A stretch of 64,000 nt of DNA from Micavibrio sp964400125 (GTDB lineage Bacteria; Pseudomonadota; Alphaproteobacteria; Micavibrionales; Micavibrionaceae). Of the stretch, positions 25,654 through 34,724 are shown in pieces. The translations under genes were made by a program, and so were the position numbers. The DNA lies in the NCBI GenBank assembly GCA_964400125.1, contig CAYNSR010000013.1, forward strand, positions 1 through 64,000, written 5' to 3'. How positions within the stretch are numbered: the stretch's first letter is position 1; each line of letters starts with the position of its first letter. Below the pieces are notes generated by a model that saw only the letters and a list, made by a program, of their open reading frames with translations, did no database searches and was not told the DNA's origin.

Positions 25654-26757
25654 ATGACAGCCTTTCGTTTCGTTTCAGGTTTTTTGCTGGTGCTCCTTTC
25701 CGCCATGCCCGCGCAGGCCGGATTTGAGTGGACGCCCCCGCCTGCGCCAATGCCGCAAATACAAGGCGACGGTCCGCTGATGCCCAGCGTCCCGGCGGTG
25801 GATGTGCAGGTGATTGCGCCCGTGGGTGTGCCGTTGCCCCCGCCGGTTGTGGAAGGCGTTCCGGTCCCGCAGGCCCCCGCGATGCAGGAGACCGTGTTCG
25901 CCGAGGCGATCGGTTTTGGCAGCGATATGCCGCTGGTGCTGGCGTTGCGTCAGGTTGTGCCGCCGCGCTACGCCTTTGCCTTCGACCCGTCAGTCGATCA
26001 GGGCGCGCGCGTGAGCTGGAACGGCGGCAAGCCGTGGAATCTTGTTCTTGAAGACGCATTGCGGCCTCTGGGGCTGGGGGCGCAGATCACCGAGTCTGCC
26101 GTGCATGTCGTCCCGTTGTCGCAGATGCCGGTCGCGATGCCCGCCCCGGTTATAGTTGAAAAACCGGCTCCCGCCATGGCCGCGCCGTTGCAGGTTGCCC
26201 CGGCGCAGGACGTCCCGGCAAGGCCCGATCCGGTGCGTGAGATTTATATCCGCCGTCATGGTCATGGGGGTGAAACGTCACAAATCGGCAACGGCATGAA
26301 TGAGGCGTTGAATCCAGCCGCAGGCGGTTCCGGTGCGCGTGCCTTGCAGGCCCCCTTGCTGACGGCTCCGGCGGGGAGTGATTACAAGGAAGCGCTCATG
26401 CAGCCGGTTTCACTTTCGGACGGAAACGAGGCGCATTTGTCTCCGGCTGTGGTCAAGACCGCAAAACGTCAGGGCGTCATGGACCCCTATGATGTGCGTT
26501 TTTGGGAAGCGGAAAAAGGCGGCAGCCTGAAAAACACCCTTGCAACCTGGTCCAGCGTGGCGGGTGTGGAGCTGTACTGGGTTTCGACACAGGATTATAT
26601 TTTGCCCGAAGCGGTGCAGTTGCACGGGAATTACACCGAAGCCCTGACACAGATTCTTGGTGTCTACGGCGAGGGCGAGGGGCGTCCGCAGGGGCGCCTG
26701 CACCCCAATTTGCCGACCGGGCCTTCCGTCCTGATTATCGAGGCCGCGCAGAACTAG
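25654..26757 (+). CDS. Exported TcpQ-like protein in the secretion cluster
   Basis: 367 aa with a signal peptide ending SAMPAQA|GF. Two similar modules with the TcpQ-C/secretin-N-like pattern are seen: FGSDMPLVLALRQVVPPRYAFAFDPSVDQGARVSWNGGKPWNLVLEDALRPLGL (about 90-145) and SLKNTLATWSSVAGVELYWVSTQDYILPEAVQLHGNYTEALTQILGVY (about 290-345), joined by a Pro/Ala-rich linker. TcpQ-like domains occur in outer-membrane secretin partners. Its position after icmT matches the slot of IncI traL or a similar factor. It probably supports the outer-membrane complex (inference). Confidence 0.7.
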   Translation: MTAFRFVSGFLLVLLSAMPAQAGFEWTPPPAPMPQIQGDGPLMPSVPAVDVQVIAPVGVPLPPPVVEGVPVPQAPAMQETVFAEAIGFGSDMPLVLALRQVVPPRYAFAFDPSVDQGARVSWNGGKPWNLVLEDALRPLGLGAQITESAVHVVPLSQMPVAMPAPVIVEKPAPAMAAPLQVAPAQDVPARPDPVREIYIRRHGHGGETSQIGNGMNEALNPAAGGSGARALQAPLLTAPAGSDYKEALMQPVSLSDGNEAHLSPAVVKTAKRQGVMDPYDVRFWEAEKGGSLKNTLATWSSVAGVELYWVSTQDYILPEAVQLHGNYTEALTQILGVYGEGEGRPQGRLHPNLPTGPSVLIIEAAQN

Positions 26758-26868
26758 AGCATTTCTCGATGAGGTTGGATCAAATTCAACCATCGTCATC
26801 GCCTGAATTTTCGAAGCAAATCCGGGGAATGACGGCTGTTGAGATGTCGGATTCTTACTTCAAATGAC
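26756..26868 (+). repeat. MITE-like repeat, copy A (partial)
   Basis: Starts within the stop codon of the TcpQ-like gene with CTAGAGC and continues ATTTCTCGATGAGGTTGGAT and CAACCATCGTCATCGCCTGA. The first 60 bases match copy B (52317-52480, opposite orientation) at almost every position; the second terminus is missing, so the copy is truncated or diverged. Inside is CCGGGGAATGACGG, shared with the other copies. Confidence 0.8.
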
Positions 26869-26907
26869 TATAAATGCACAGAATCCTAAATCAGACCCGT
26901 AAAGCCC

Positions 26908-27948
26908 TTACAGGAAGTTGGACAGGTTCAACTGGCTGACGATGGCGGTGACCTGATAGCTGGCTTCGAGCTGGGTTTGCAGGGCGGTGACTTTCAGCGC
27001 CACTTCGTTCAGGTCGATATTTTCAATCTCTGAAACGGTGTCGAGCAGGATTTTTTTCTCCAGCGTCAGTTCCTTTCGCACGGTATCCGCGTTGACCAGC
27101 GTGGTTTGTAGCTTGAAACGTTCCTGATCGAGGGAATCTACGGCGGCGCTGAGCGTGCGGGCGATATCGTTGAAGACGGCAAAGAAATTCTTCTGCCGAT
27201 CTTCTTCCGTGGCCCCGGGGGCGGTATCGAGGTCCGCGATGTTTTTGAGCGCGGTGACACCGGCAACGATATCGCGAAAAGCCGGGTTGTCGGCAAGGAC
27301 CGTATAGTTGAATTCCACCGTATCGTCGGCGCGTACATAGACCTGTTTCGCGTTGGATATGGTTCCGGAATACCCCAGAGTGACGGCGGGGATGTTTTTG
27401 TAGCGGGAAATATACTCTTCCGAAATCGTGGTGTTCGGGGGTGTCACCGTCAGGGTGCCTGCCGTCCATTCGGCGTTGAGGTTGCCGTAGAAAGCATCGA
27501 GGCTGCCTGTGTCGGAGATCGGTTTGTTCGAGGTGTCTGATCCGGCGAAGATATAGGCGTCGCCGTCTTTCATGTTGAGGGTATCGAGGATAAAATCGTA
27601 GCTGTTTTCAGCAAGGCGGCGGATAAAATCCATCTCTACATCGCCTTCCTGTGTCTGGTTGACGACGGAATCGATCACATTATTGACCTGATTCTGGATG
27701 GTTTTAAGACCTTGCTCCATCTGTTTGATTCGCGTTTCGGCGCGGGCGATATTTTGCAGGTAGCTTTCCATGCGCTGGAAATCGGCGCGGGCGCGGTTGG
27801 TGATGACGACATCCACGCCCAGACCCTTCATGGTCGCCGTTTTTTTCCCTGTGGCGATCTGCGTTTGCAGGAGGGAGAGTTGAAGCTGGAGGCTGCCGAG
27901 GCGCACCGTCTGGGATTGCTGTTGTCCGAGGCTTGAAATGAAGGTCAT
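26908..27948 (-). CDS. flgL: Flagellar hook-filament junction protein FlgL-like
   Basis: 346 aa. Typical start MTFISSLGQQQSQTVRLGSLQLQLSLLQTQIATGKK (flagellin N-terminal coiled coil), then RADFQRMESYLQNIARAETRIKQMEQGLKTIQNQVNNV; ending in LKVTALQTQLEASYQVTAIVSQLNLSNFL, the flagellin-C-like helix. No signal peptide, as expected of export through the flagellar type III route. It is the second gene after flgK with 25 bases between. It sits inside the T4BSS locus on the opposite strand. Confidence 0.88.
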   Translation of the reverse strand: MTFISSLGQQQSQTVRLGSLQLQLSLLQTQIATGKKTATMKGLGVDVVITNRARADFQRMESYLQNIARAETRIKQMEQGLKTIQNQVNNVIDSVVNQTQEGDVEMDFIRRLAENSYDFILDTLNMKDGDAYIFAGSDTSNKPISDTGSLDAFYGNLNAEWTAGTLTVTPPNTTISEEYISRYKNIPAVTLGYSGTISNAKQVYVRADDTVEFNYTVLADNPAFRDIVAGVTALKNIADLDTAPGATEEDRQKNFFAVFNDIARTLSAAVDSLDQERFKLQTTLVNADTVRKELTLEKKILLDTVSEIENIDLNEVALKVTALQTQLEASYQVTAIVSQLNLSNFL

Positions 27949-27973
27949 AAATTTATCTCCTGGCTTCCGCCCG

Positions 27974-30232
27974 CTAGAATGAATTCAGCAGGGTCTTGAA
28001 CATTTCGTTTATGGCATTCACGGTTTTCGCCGATGCCGCGTAGGCGGTCTGGATCATGATAAGGTGTGACATTTCCTCGTCGAGATTGACGCCGGAATCA
28101 TCGAGGAATTGCCGTTCGATGAGAGTTTTGTAGCTTTCTTCATCCTTGAGCGCGGCATCGACTAGATTGATATCCTCAGTCTGGGTGCTAATCATTTTTT
28201 GTGAATAATCGACCAGTGTTGTTGCCGTCGTTATTCTGGTCATAAGGCTGGCGGAAGGCCCCAGATTGGCATTTTTGTATCCTGCATGGGCGACGCCGCT
28301 GACGGGATTGTTGCTGCCGAAGATTTCCTGTACGGCGGAATTGTTGCTGGTGCTGAAAATCGGTCCGTCGATGATACGGATATCGCCGCCGAAATTCGGC
28401 CCGGGACGGATATTGAGAAAGCCCGTCAGCGGATCGATGCTGGCGTTGACGCCCGGGATGCCGTTCAGTTTCGCCAGCAGGGTGATTTCCGTGTCGCCGG
28501 GATCGACATTCACCCGGACGATATTGTCGCGCCCGACCTGTACGCTGAAATAGGGCGACTCCGCCGGGATGCTGCCTGCGGCGAGGCCGAGATAGGCAAG
28601 GCCGTCATTGCCCATCGTTCCGGCCCCGATGTCGAGATCGTATTGCGAATTGATAACCAACTGGCCGAACTGGTTGAGCAGGGCCACCGGTTCTGTCCCG
28701 AGCGGGAGCGCTAGCGCCGGGAAAACATCGTTGTTCAGATAGGTCACCAGTGCCGCCGCCCCGCTTGCCGCAGGGGGGGCCGGGTATAGCCCGGCGACGG
28801 TGCCGAGATCGATAACGGTGGGGGGGCCGCCATTGACGCCGAGGGTGAAATCATCCAGCAAAGGTGGACCGGCAGGCGGCAGGAACGGGTTGCCCGGCGC
28901 AGCGTTGAGATCGACCCCGGTCGACAGGGAGCCGATATCGACCGTGCCGATGATTTGCGCCTGCGGATCAAGACCAAGCACATTTTGCAGCGTGTCGGGA
29001 ATTCCGGAGACGCGCAGATCGACGGTTCCGTTGGCTTCCAGATATTCGAATTCGCCAAAGGTGAATTCAACGATCCGGCGCAGGAATTCGCTGGAACCGT
29101 CCTGTACGCTCAGACCGGACAGGGTGCTGGTGCGCAGCAGGAAATAATCGTTCTGGATGCGGTCGTTGACCTGCATCGTTGCGGCAAAGCCGACATAGGG
29201 CACGGGGGTCAGCGGCCCGGGCGGATTCGGCACCGGATCGGTATTGGCCGGGATCGACCCGTCGGGGGCGGTGAAAAGCCGGACCCCTTGCGCATCGAAG
29301 CGCAGCGCCATCTTGTGCGCCAGTTCGTCCAACTGGGCCTGATATTTCGGCATGATGTCGTCGCGCAGCTCGATAAAAGCGCCGATCTTGCCGCCGATAT
29401 TGGTCTGGGTGATATCCCGGGCGGTAAAAACATCAGCCGGGTCGCCCCCGATATAAAGCCCAGCGGCGCTGGCGGGGTAGAAACTGGTGGCCCCCACCGG
29501 GGCGGGGTTGAAGAAAAGCGGCGTGGCATTTTCATCGGCCAGTTGTTGTCCCTGACTGGTCTGCACCACCAAAACCCCGTCGCCGCGCGTGAAGAAGGTG
29601 ATCTGCATTTCCGCAGACAGATCCTTGATGGCAGAATCGCGCAGGTCTTCCATCGCTGCGGAGCTGCGCCCCAGCGCGGACGTTTCCTTGATCTGGCGGT
29701 TGAGATCGGCGATTTGTTCCAGCAGGCCGTTGCTTTTCGCGACGCTGACGCGCATCTGATCCTGCGCATCGTTGCGCATCTGGGTCAGCAGGGCTGCAAA
29801 ATCGTTGAATTTTTTTGCGACCAGATCGGCCCCGTTGACGGTTTGTTGCAGCAAAAGATTGTCATCCGGCGCATTGGTCAACTGGATAAAGGAATCGCGC
29901 AGGCGGGCAATTTCTGCCGCGATCGAGATTTCGGCATCGCTGGCGCCGTGGAATTCCTGAATCTGGTTCATGAAGGAGGCTTTGACGCCCAAGGATTCCG
30001 TCGCGCTGATCTGGGTCCATAAATCCCGTTCGAGGTTCAGGTCGACCTTGCGGATGATGGCGCCGCTGCGTACCCCGGCGCTTTCACCGAGCAGGACGGC
30101 GTTTTCCTGAGGCAAAATCTTCCGGGAATAGCCGGGCGTGGACACATTGGCGATATTCGACGAAATGACATTCAGCTGTTGCTGTGCCACGCGGAGCCCG
30201 GATAAGGCGGCATCAAGACCGGAAATAGCCAT
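27974..30232 (-). CDS. flgK: Flagellar hook-associated protein FlgK
   Basis: 752 aa; longer than the usual 450-650. The N-terminus is classic (MAISGLDAALSGLRVAQQQLNVISSNIANVSTPGYSRK) and the C-terminus closes the coiled coil (NLDEEMSHLIMIQTAYAASAKTVNAINEMFKTLLNSF). The central part (about 280-620) is a long beta-rich exposed region. It caps the hook beneath the filament. No other flagellar gene is in the window, so the pair may lie at the edge of a flagellar cluster broken up by rearrangement. Confidence 0.92.
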   Translation of the reverse strand: MAISGLDAALSGLRVAQQQLNVISSNIANVSTPGYSRKILPQENAVLLGESAGVRSGAIIRKVDLNLERDLWTQISATESLGVKASFMNQIQEFHGASDAEISIAAEIARLRDSFIQLTNAPDDNLLLQQTVNGADLVAKKFNDFAALLTQMRNDAQDQMRVSVAKSNGLLEQIADLNRQIKETSALGRSSAAMEDLRDSAIKDLSAEMQITFFTRGDGVLVVQTSQGQQLADENATPLFFNPAPVGATSFYPASAAGLYIGGDPADVFTARDITQTNIGGKIGAFIELRDDIMPKYQAQLDELAHKMALRFDAQGVRLFTAPDGSIPANTDPVPNPPGPLTPVPYVGFAATMQVNDRIQNDYFLLRTSTLSGLSVQDGSSEFLRRIVEFTFGEFEYLEANGTVDLRVSGIPDTLQNVLGLDPQAQIIGTVDIGSLSTGVDLNAAPGNPFLPPAGPPLLDDFTLGVNGGPPTVIDLGTVAGLYPAPPAASGAAALVTYLNNDVFPALALPLGTEPVALLNQFGQLVINSQYDLDIGAGTMGNDGLAYLGLAAGSIPAESPYFSVQVGRDNIVRVNVDPGDTEITLLAKLNGIPGVNASIDPLTGFLNIRPGPNFGGDIRIIDGPIFSTSNNSAVQEIFGSNNPVSGVAHAGYKNANLGPSASLMTRITTATTLVDYSQKMISTQTEDINLVDAALKDEESYKTLIERQFLDDSGVNLDEEMSHLIMIQTAYAASAKTVNAINEMFKTLLNSF

Positions 30233-30319
30233 ACTGGACCTCTGTCATATACTTCCTGCCGGGCCGTTTTGCGCCGGACAGGCATATTTTGCCTTGTCGT
30301 CGGGAAAACGGGACCGGTT

Positions 30320-30345
30320 CATCGTTCTTCCTTGCAAGGACGATG
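30320..30345. other. Inverted repeat downstream of the paralog operon
   Basis: The perfect 12-base palindrome TCCTTGCAAGGA (30329-30340) sits inside an imperfect outer pair CATCGT (30320-30325) and ACGATG (30340-30345). It lies between the last paralog gene and flgK. No T tract follows, so this is not a clear rho-independent terminator; it could be a regulatory or transcript-end structure. Confidence 0.35.
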
Positions 30346-30386
30346 CCAGAGGGCGAGCTAAAATTACGGAAATTTCGACAGGGTCG

Positions 30387-32036
30387 CTACTTGGCGCGGG
30401 AGACTTTGTTTTGCACCGAATCTTGCGCCCGGCGCAAGTTCATCTCCAGAATCATCGAAAGCAGCATTTCCTTGCGCAAGGACGCTTCGAAGCGTTCCCG
30501 GTCATGCATGATCTGGAGGGCCTGCAGGGCGACGCCGGTGCGGGCGACATTGGCCGGGCTGACATACAGATTGGTAAAGAATTGCGGGTTCTGGAACAGT
30601 TTTTTGGATAGCAGGTTCATCTGCGCGTAATAACTCGGCTGCGCTCCGATCAGATCGTTCACATCGGCCGGGGCAACGCCGATTCCGGCCATGACTTCCC
30701 GCAGCCGCGCTGCCTCGAGACCCGTCCCCGGCGTTTTCTGCGCGACCTGCAAGGCGAAGCTGTAGCGGGCCACGCCCCGGACGGCGGACAGCATGCGGGA
30801 ATCCTGAAGATGGGAAAAATGCAAGCCCGATGGCATCAGGATCCATTCGGGGATTGGTGTCAGGACCGTGTGGTTGAAGAGGTTTTTCGACAGGGCGATA
30901 ATGTCTTCTTCTTCGTTTGTCGCGGCAGTGTTGGTGAAGTCGATCGGCAGGGTCAGTTTCCGGGCGACGGTTCTGTAGTAGTTGATATCATTGTTTTTGC
31001 GCAGAGATGCTCCGGAAGCGCACATCGTGCCCAGTTCGCGCTTGTTGTCGTTTTCATCGCAAAAAACGGTCCGGTAATGGGTCAGCCGGGTGGACAGATC
31101 GGCAAAGGGCCCCCAGGACGAGGCGGCGTAACCGCTGAGCAATTCCCGTTTCAGCATGACGGCATCAAGGGCGGCGATGTTCCGTTTGACCCGGTCTTCG
31201 GCGTTGACCATCGTGCGCGACAGGGTGCCGAAGGCGCAGACCTGTTCACTGGGCTGGTAATCGCGGTGGGTCTCCGCCTGCCATTCACCAAAAATCTGCT
31301 GGCTTTCGAGCTGGTGCTTGGCATCCAGAAGCGGGCCGATCATCATGGTTTGCATCACCATGACATTGGTAAGCTGGTCGGAAAAAAGGCGGATGGCGCG
31401 AACGATGTTGTTCCGGATTCCATCAAGGAGGTCGTTGTTGAAGGTCGCCGGATCTATTGGAGTTATACCCGGCGTATTGCTTTTCATGAAGACGTTGACG
31501 CAAACCCTGTGGCCGGCATCGACACAGACTTCGATCATGCGGTCATCGACCGTGGCGATGCCCGTCGCGGTGAAGCCGCCCGGGTTGGCAACGGCTGTCG
31601 ACGTTCCGTCAATCGTAACGATGGCCGGGTCAGCCGACATTGCCGGGCCGCTGACGGTCACGGTCACGGCACCGGTGTTGACGTTGGTGACGATCGTTAC
31701 CGTGGCGTGATTAATCATGACGCCGTTTAACCAGTCCCACTCATCCATGGAAACCACGGTGGTGACGGTGCCGGGATTGCCCGCGATATTGACGCCGGTG
31801 GTCACATAGCTGCCTTCATGCTGGAGAACGCTGGTCGCATTTCCGTTGACGGTCTGGGAAACGGTCAGCAGCCATGTGTTCGGGTATGTTCCGGAACCAA
31901 ATACGGAGACTTCGTCGATGGTCGTAGCGACGGCATGGGTTTTTTCAACAAAAGAGAAAAGCAGGATGCAGGCCAGCAACAGGCATCCGAGATATTTCCC
32001 GGGGTCGGACAGGGGATGTACTGTTCTCGCCTTCAT
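30387..32036 (-). CDS. Exported T4BSS-linked paralog 1 (with extra beta-domain)
   Basis: 549 aa from the ATG at 32036, 4 bases after the stop of paralog 2. The leader (YLGCLLLACILLFSFVEKTHA) indicates export. Unlike its sisters it carries a beta-rich, Thr/Val-rich domain (about 45-190) that looks immunoglobulin-like. The shared core follows: LLDAKHQLESQQIF, HRDYQPSEQVCAFG, TVFCDENDNKRELGTMC, EEEDIIALSKNLFNH, PSYYAQMNLLSKKLFQ and SPANVARTGVALQAL. The three core Cys residues are conserved in all four paralogs. Function unknown; it may be a surface-exposed or tip protein of the machine, or a VirB5/IcmX-type factor (speculation). Confidence 0.75.
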   Translation of the reverse strand: MKARTVHPLSDPGKYLGCLLLACILLFSFVEKTHAVATTIDEVSVFGSGTYPNTWLLTVSQTVNGNATSVLQHEGSYVTTGVNIAGNPGTVTTVVSMDEWDWLNGVMINHATVTIVTNVNTGAVTVTVSGPAMSADPAIVTIDGTSTAVANPGGFTATGIATVDDRMIEVCVDAGHRVCVNVFMKSNTPGITPIDPATFNNDLLDGIRNNIVRAIRLFSDQLTNVMVMQTMMIGPLLDAKHQLESQQIFGEWQAETHRDYQPSEQVCAFGTLSRTMVNAEDRVKRNIAALDAVMLKRELLSGYAASSWGPFADLSTRLTHYRTVFCDENDNKRELGTMCASGASLRKNNDINYYRTVARKLTLPIDFTNTAATNEEEDIIALSKNLFNHTVLTPIPEWILMPSGLHFSHLQDSRMLSAVRGVARYSFALQVAQKTPGTGLEAARLREVMAGIGVAPADVNDLIGAQPSYYAQMNLLSKKLFQNPQFFTNLYVSPANVARTGVALQALQIMHDRERFEASLRKEMLLSMILEMNLRRAQDSVQNKVSRAK

Positions 32037-32040
32037 GTTC

Positions 32041-33348
32041 CTAGTTGCTCTTCTTGTCGGTGGCACGGTTCAGTTCGTTCTGTACGGCATTCTGGGATTT
32101 CATCAGTTCAAGTTCGAGCAAGACCGAAATAATCGCTTCGTTGCGCAAGGCGCTTTTGAAGATGTCGCGTTTTTGCATCAGGGAGATTGCCTGTAGCGCC
32201 ACGGCCTTGCGCGCCACGTTGGCCGGTTTGTCATACAGATCGACGAAGAATTCCGGACGCTGGAAGACACGCTTGGTCAGAATTTCCATCTGCGCGTAGT
32301 AGCTGGGGTTGGGGCCGATGATGGTTTCGGCCTCCGTGGCCGGGATTCCCATTTCTTCGAGGATTTCCCGCATGTAGTCCCGGGAAACGCTGGTGGTGCC
32401 GCTCGTCTTCATGCCGATGATCGCGTGGAAAGGCTGCTCCGCCACGCTGCGTTTTGCCACGATCGAACGCATATCGAGGAGCAACTGGCGGTTGGCCATG
32501 GCGTTCGCCCCCGGAATACGGAGTTTTGCGGCCGTAATCGGGTCGTAGACCGTATGCGCATACAGGTTGGACATCAGGGCAAGAACGTCTTCTTCATCCG
32601 GTGTCGTCGTCGTGTCAGAAAAATTGATGTCCAGGGACATCGGCGTCATGACGGTGCGGGTGAAGTCGACATCCTTGTTTTTGCGCTCCTGCGGCACCGC
32701 TCCCGCGCAAACGGTAGTCAGGCCGCGATTGTTGTCGTTGCGGTCGCAATATGTCGTGCGAAATTTTTCAAGTCGTCCTTCGCGGTCTTCTTTTTGGCCT
32801 TCCGATGAATTGGCGTTCATATTCAGGAGTTGCCGATCCATGGAGCGCTGGCTCAGCAGGCGGGCGGTCAGATCGGCGTTCCGGTCGGAGGCCGCAAGGC
32901 TGCGCATGCTTGAACCCAAGGTACACAACCCTTCGCTGGGCTGGTAATCCTTGTGAGCGCGGGCGGCCAGCGTCTGGAAGAGCCTTTGCGTCTCAAGCTG
33001 GTTTTTTGCATCGAGGAAAGAGCCAACGATCATCATTTGCATCATCGCCACAGCGGACATTTGCTCGGTGGCCATCGCCATGGCGGGGAGAATATATTGC
33101 TTGAAATAGACTTCAACCAGCCATTCGCGGTGGTCTATGAATTCCTGCGTGATGTGGTCGCGTGTTGCGTCCTGTTCTGCCTCGATCAGGGCGATTGTTG
33201 CAGCCGCCCGCGCAGCCATGATTCCGGCACATGGACAGGCAAGGGCATTTCCGATCTGGCCGAAAACGCCGCCTATGCCGCACAGGGTCGCTATGACATG
33301 CAGGATTTTACGACCTGATTTCTGGCGGGCTGATTCTTGCTGTCTCAT
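32041..33348 (-). CDS. Exported T4BSS-linked paralog 2
   Basis: 435 aa, started at the ATG at 33348, which overlaps the stop of paralog 3 (ATGA) with AGGA 8 bases before. Hydrophobic leader (ILHVIATLCGIGGVFGQIGNALA) followed by a Cys-rich mature start (CPC). The core has FLDAKNQLETQRLF, HKDYQPSEGLCTLG, TTYCDRNDNNRGLTTVC, DEEDVLALMSNLYAH, PSYYAQMEILTKRVFQ and KPANVARKAVALQA. Identity to paralogs 3 and 4 is clear by eye along the whole core. Family not recognised. Confidence 0.75.
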   Translation of the reverse strand: MRQQESARQKSGRKILHVIATLCGIGGVFGQIGNALACPCAGIMAARAAATIALIEAEQDATRDHITQEFIDHREWLVEVYFKQYILPAMAMATEQMSAVAMMQMMIVGSFLDAKNQLETQRLFQTLAARAHKDYQPSEGLCTLGSSMRSLAASDRNADLTARLLSQRSMDRQLLNMNANSSEGQKEDREGRLEKFRTTYCDRNDNNRGLTTVCAGAVPQERKNKDVDFTRTVMTPMSLDINFSDTTTTPDEEDVLALMSNLYAHTVYDPITAAKLRIPGANAMANRQLLLDMRSIVAKRSVAEQPFHAIIGMKTSGTTSVSRDYMREILEEMGIPATEAETIIGPNPSYYAQMEILTKRVFQRPEFFVDLYDKPANVARKAVALQAISLMQKRDIFKSALRNEAIISVLLELELMKSQNAVQNELNRATDKKSN

Positions 33349-34724
33349 GGTCTTTTTCCTTCCGTCAGAGGTTCGAGGCCTCGTTGGACCGCCTCTTGTT
33401 CCTTCATGATTTCCGTTTCCAGCCATACCTGCAGCATGGATTCCGTTCTCAGGTCGCTTTCATACAGATCGTGGGATTGCATAAGGTTGAAAGCCTGTAG
33501 CGCCACGCCCTGTCTGGCGACGTTCGCGGGCTTGTCGTACAGCCGGGTGATGAAATTGTGGTTCTGGTAGATTTTTTTTGTCAGGATTTCCATCTGGGCG
33601 TAATAGCTGGGGTTTGCACCGATGATGGCATCAATCTCGGCATTGGTGCCGATGCGCAGTTCGCGCATGATTTCACGCAGGAAATTCGTGTTGCCGGGAC
33701 TGAGCGCGCTGCGGGATTTCATGGCGGCGATCGCATTGAATGATTGCTGGGCGACGTTGCGTTTGGCGACAACCGCCCGCAGGCCAAGATAACGTTGCTG
33801 GTTTCCTTCTGCGGCATCGAATTTTTCGACATCCTCCTGAGAGAAAACATCATGGGAATAGAGGTTTGCCGCCAGCGCCAGAACATCTTCTTCGTCGGCG
33901 GTGACGGCCGTGTTGGTAAAATCGAGATCCAGCGTCAGCGGCTCTACGATCAGGCGTGTATAGTCGATATCACGATTGATGCGCGGTTGCGGCGGCCCCG
34001 TGCAGACGACCTGCAGTGCACGGCCGAAATCGTTTCGGTCGCAATATTTAGCGGTGAACTGGGCAAGACGGCTCTTGCGATCTTCCGTTGGTCCTTCGGT
34101 TGAGCTAGCGTTCATGTTCAGTGTTTGACGGTCAATGGCGCGTTCGGACAGGGCAAGGGCGGTGGTGGTGCCTTTTTGTTCGGCGGCGGCCAGACCGCGC
34201 ACATTGCTGCCGACGGTGCAGAGAAAGTCGCTCGGGTGGTAATCGCGTTGCGCCTGAGCGGCGAGGGCGGAGAAGGCGCGTTCGGTCTCGAGTTGCTGTT
34301 TTGCATCGAGCAGCGTCCCTAGGACATAGATCTGGTACATGCCGATTGCGCTGAGATGCTCCGCCGCGCGCATCATCGCGGGCAGCCACCAGTCCACAAA
34401 ATATTCATTCACCCACCAGAGCGTATGTCTTTGCATTTCGGCGGTGAAGTGGGTGGGTGTTTCGCCTGTCGGCTCACCGTTGCCATCGACATTGTCGAAG
34501 ACATTTGTCCCAGGGTTGGGATTTGATGGGCCGGGACGATCGACGGCGCCAGTTTCCTCTTGAAAAATTTCGTCGATTCGGTCGAGGGTCGGGTCCATCA
34601 GGGCGCAACACCCTGTGTCGCAGCATACGGCATGCCCCTTCTTCGCCGGCAAGACAACGCCTATTCCGGTCAGTGCGCCCAGCGCAATTGTAAACATGAC
34701 CAGTTTTTGGAAGGGAATCTTCAT
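33345..34724 (-). CDS. Exported T4BSS-linked paralog 3
   Basis: 459 aa. Leader MKIPFQKLVMFTIALGALTG is followed by a Cys-rich mature start (VCCDTGCC) and then a Pro/Gly-rich insert (about 50-85) absent in the others. The core shows LLDAKQQLETERAF, QRDYHPSDFLCTVG, AKYCDRNDFGRALQVVC, DEEDVLALAANLYSH, PSYYAQMEILTKKIYQ and KPANVARQGVALQAF. The start ATG overlaps the stop of paralog 4 in a TAATG junction, so translation is probably coupled. Family not recognised. Confidence 0.75.
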   Translation of the reverse strand: MKIPFQKLVMFTIALGALTGIGVVLPAKKGHAVCCDTGCCALMDPTLDRIDEIFQEETGAVDRPGPSNPNPGTNVFDNVDGNGEPTGETPTHFTAEMQRHTLWWVNEYFVDWWLPAMMRAAEHLSAIGMYQIYVLGTLLDAKQQLETERAFSALAAQAQRDYHPSDFLCTVGSNVRGLAAAEQKGTTTALALSERAIDRQTLNMNASSTEGPTEDRKSRLAQFTAKYCDRNDFGRALQVVCTGPPQPRINRDIDYTRLIVEPLTLDLDFTNTAVTADEEDVLALAANLYSHDVFSQEDVEKFDAAEGNQQRYLGLRAVVAKRNVAQQSFNAIAAMKSRSALSPGNTNFLREIMRELRIGTNAEIDAIIGANPSYYAQMEILTKKIYQNHNFITRLYDKPANVARQGVALQAFNLMQSHDLYESDLRTESMLQVWLETEIMKEQEAVQRGLEPLTEGKRP

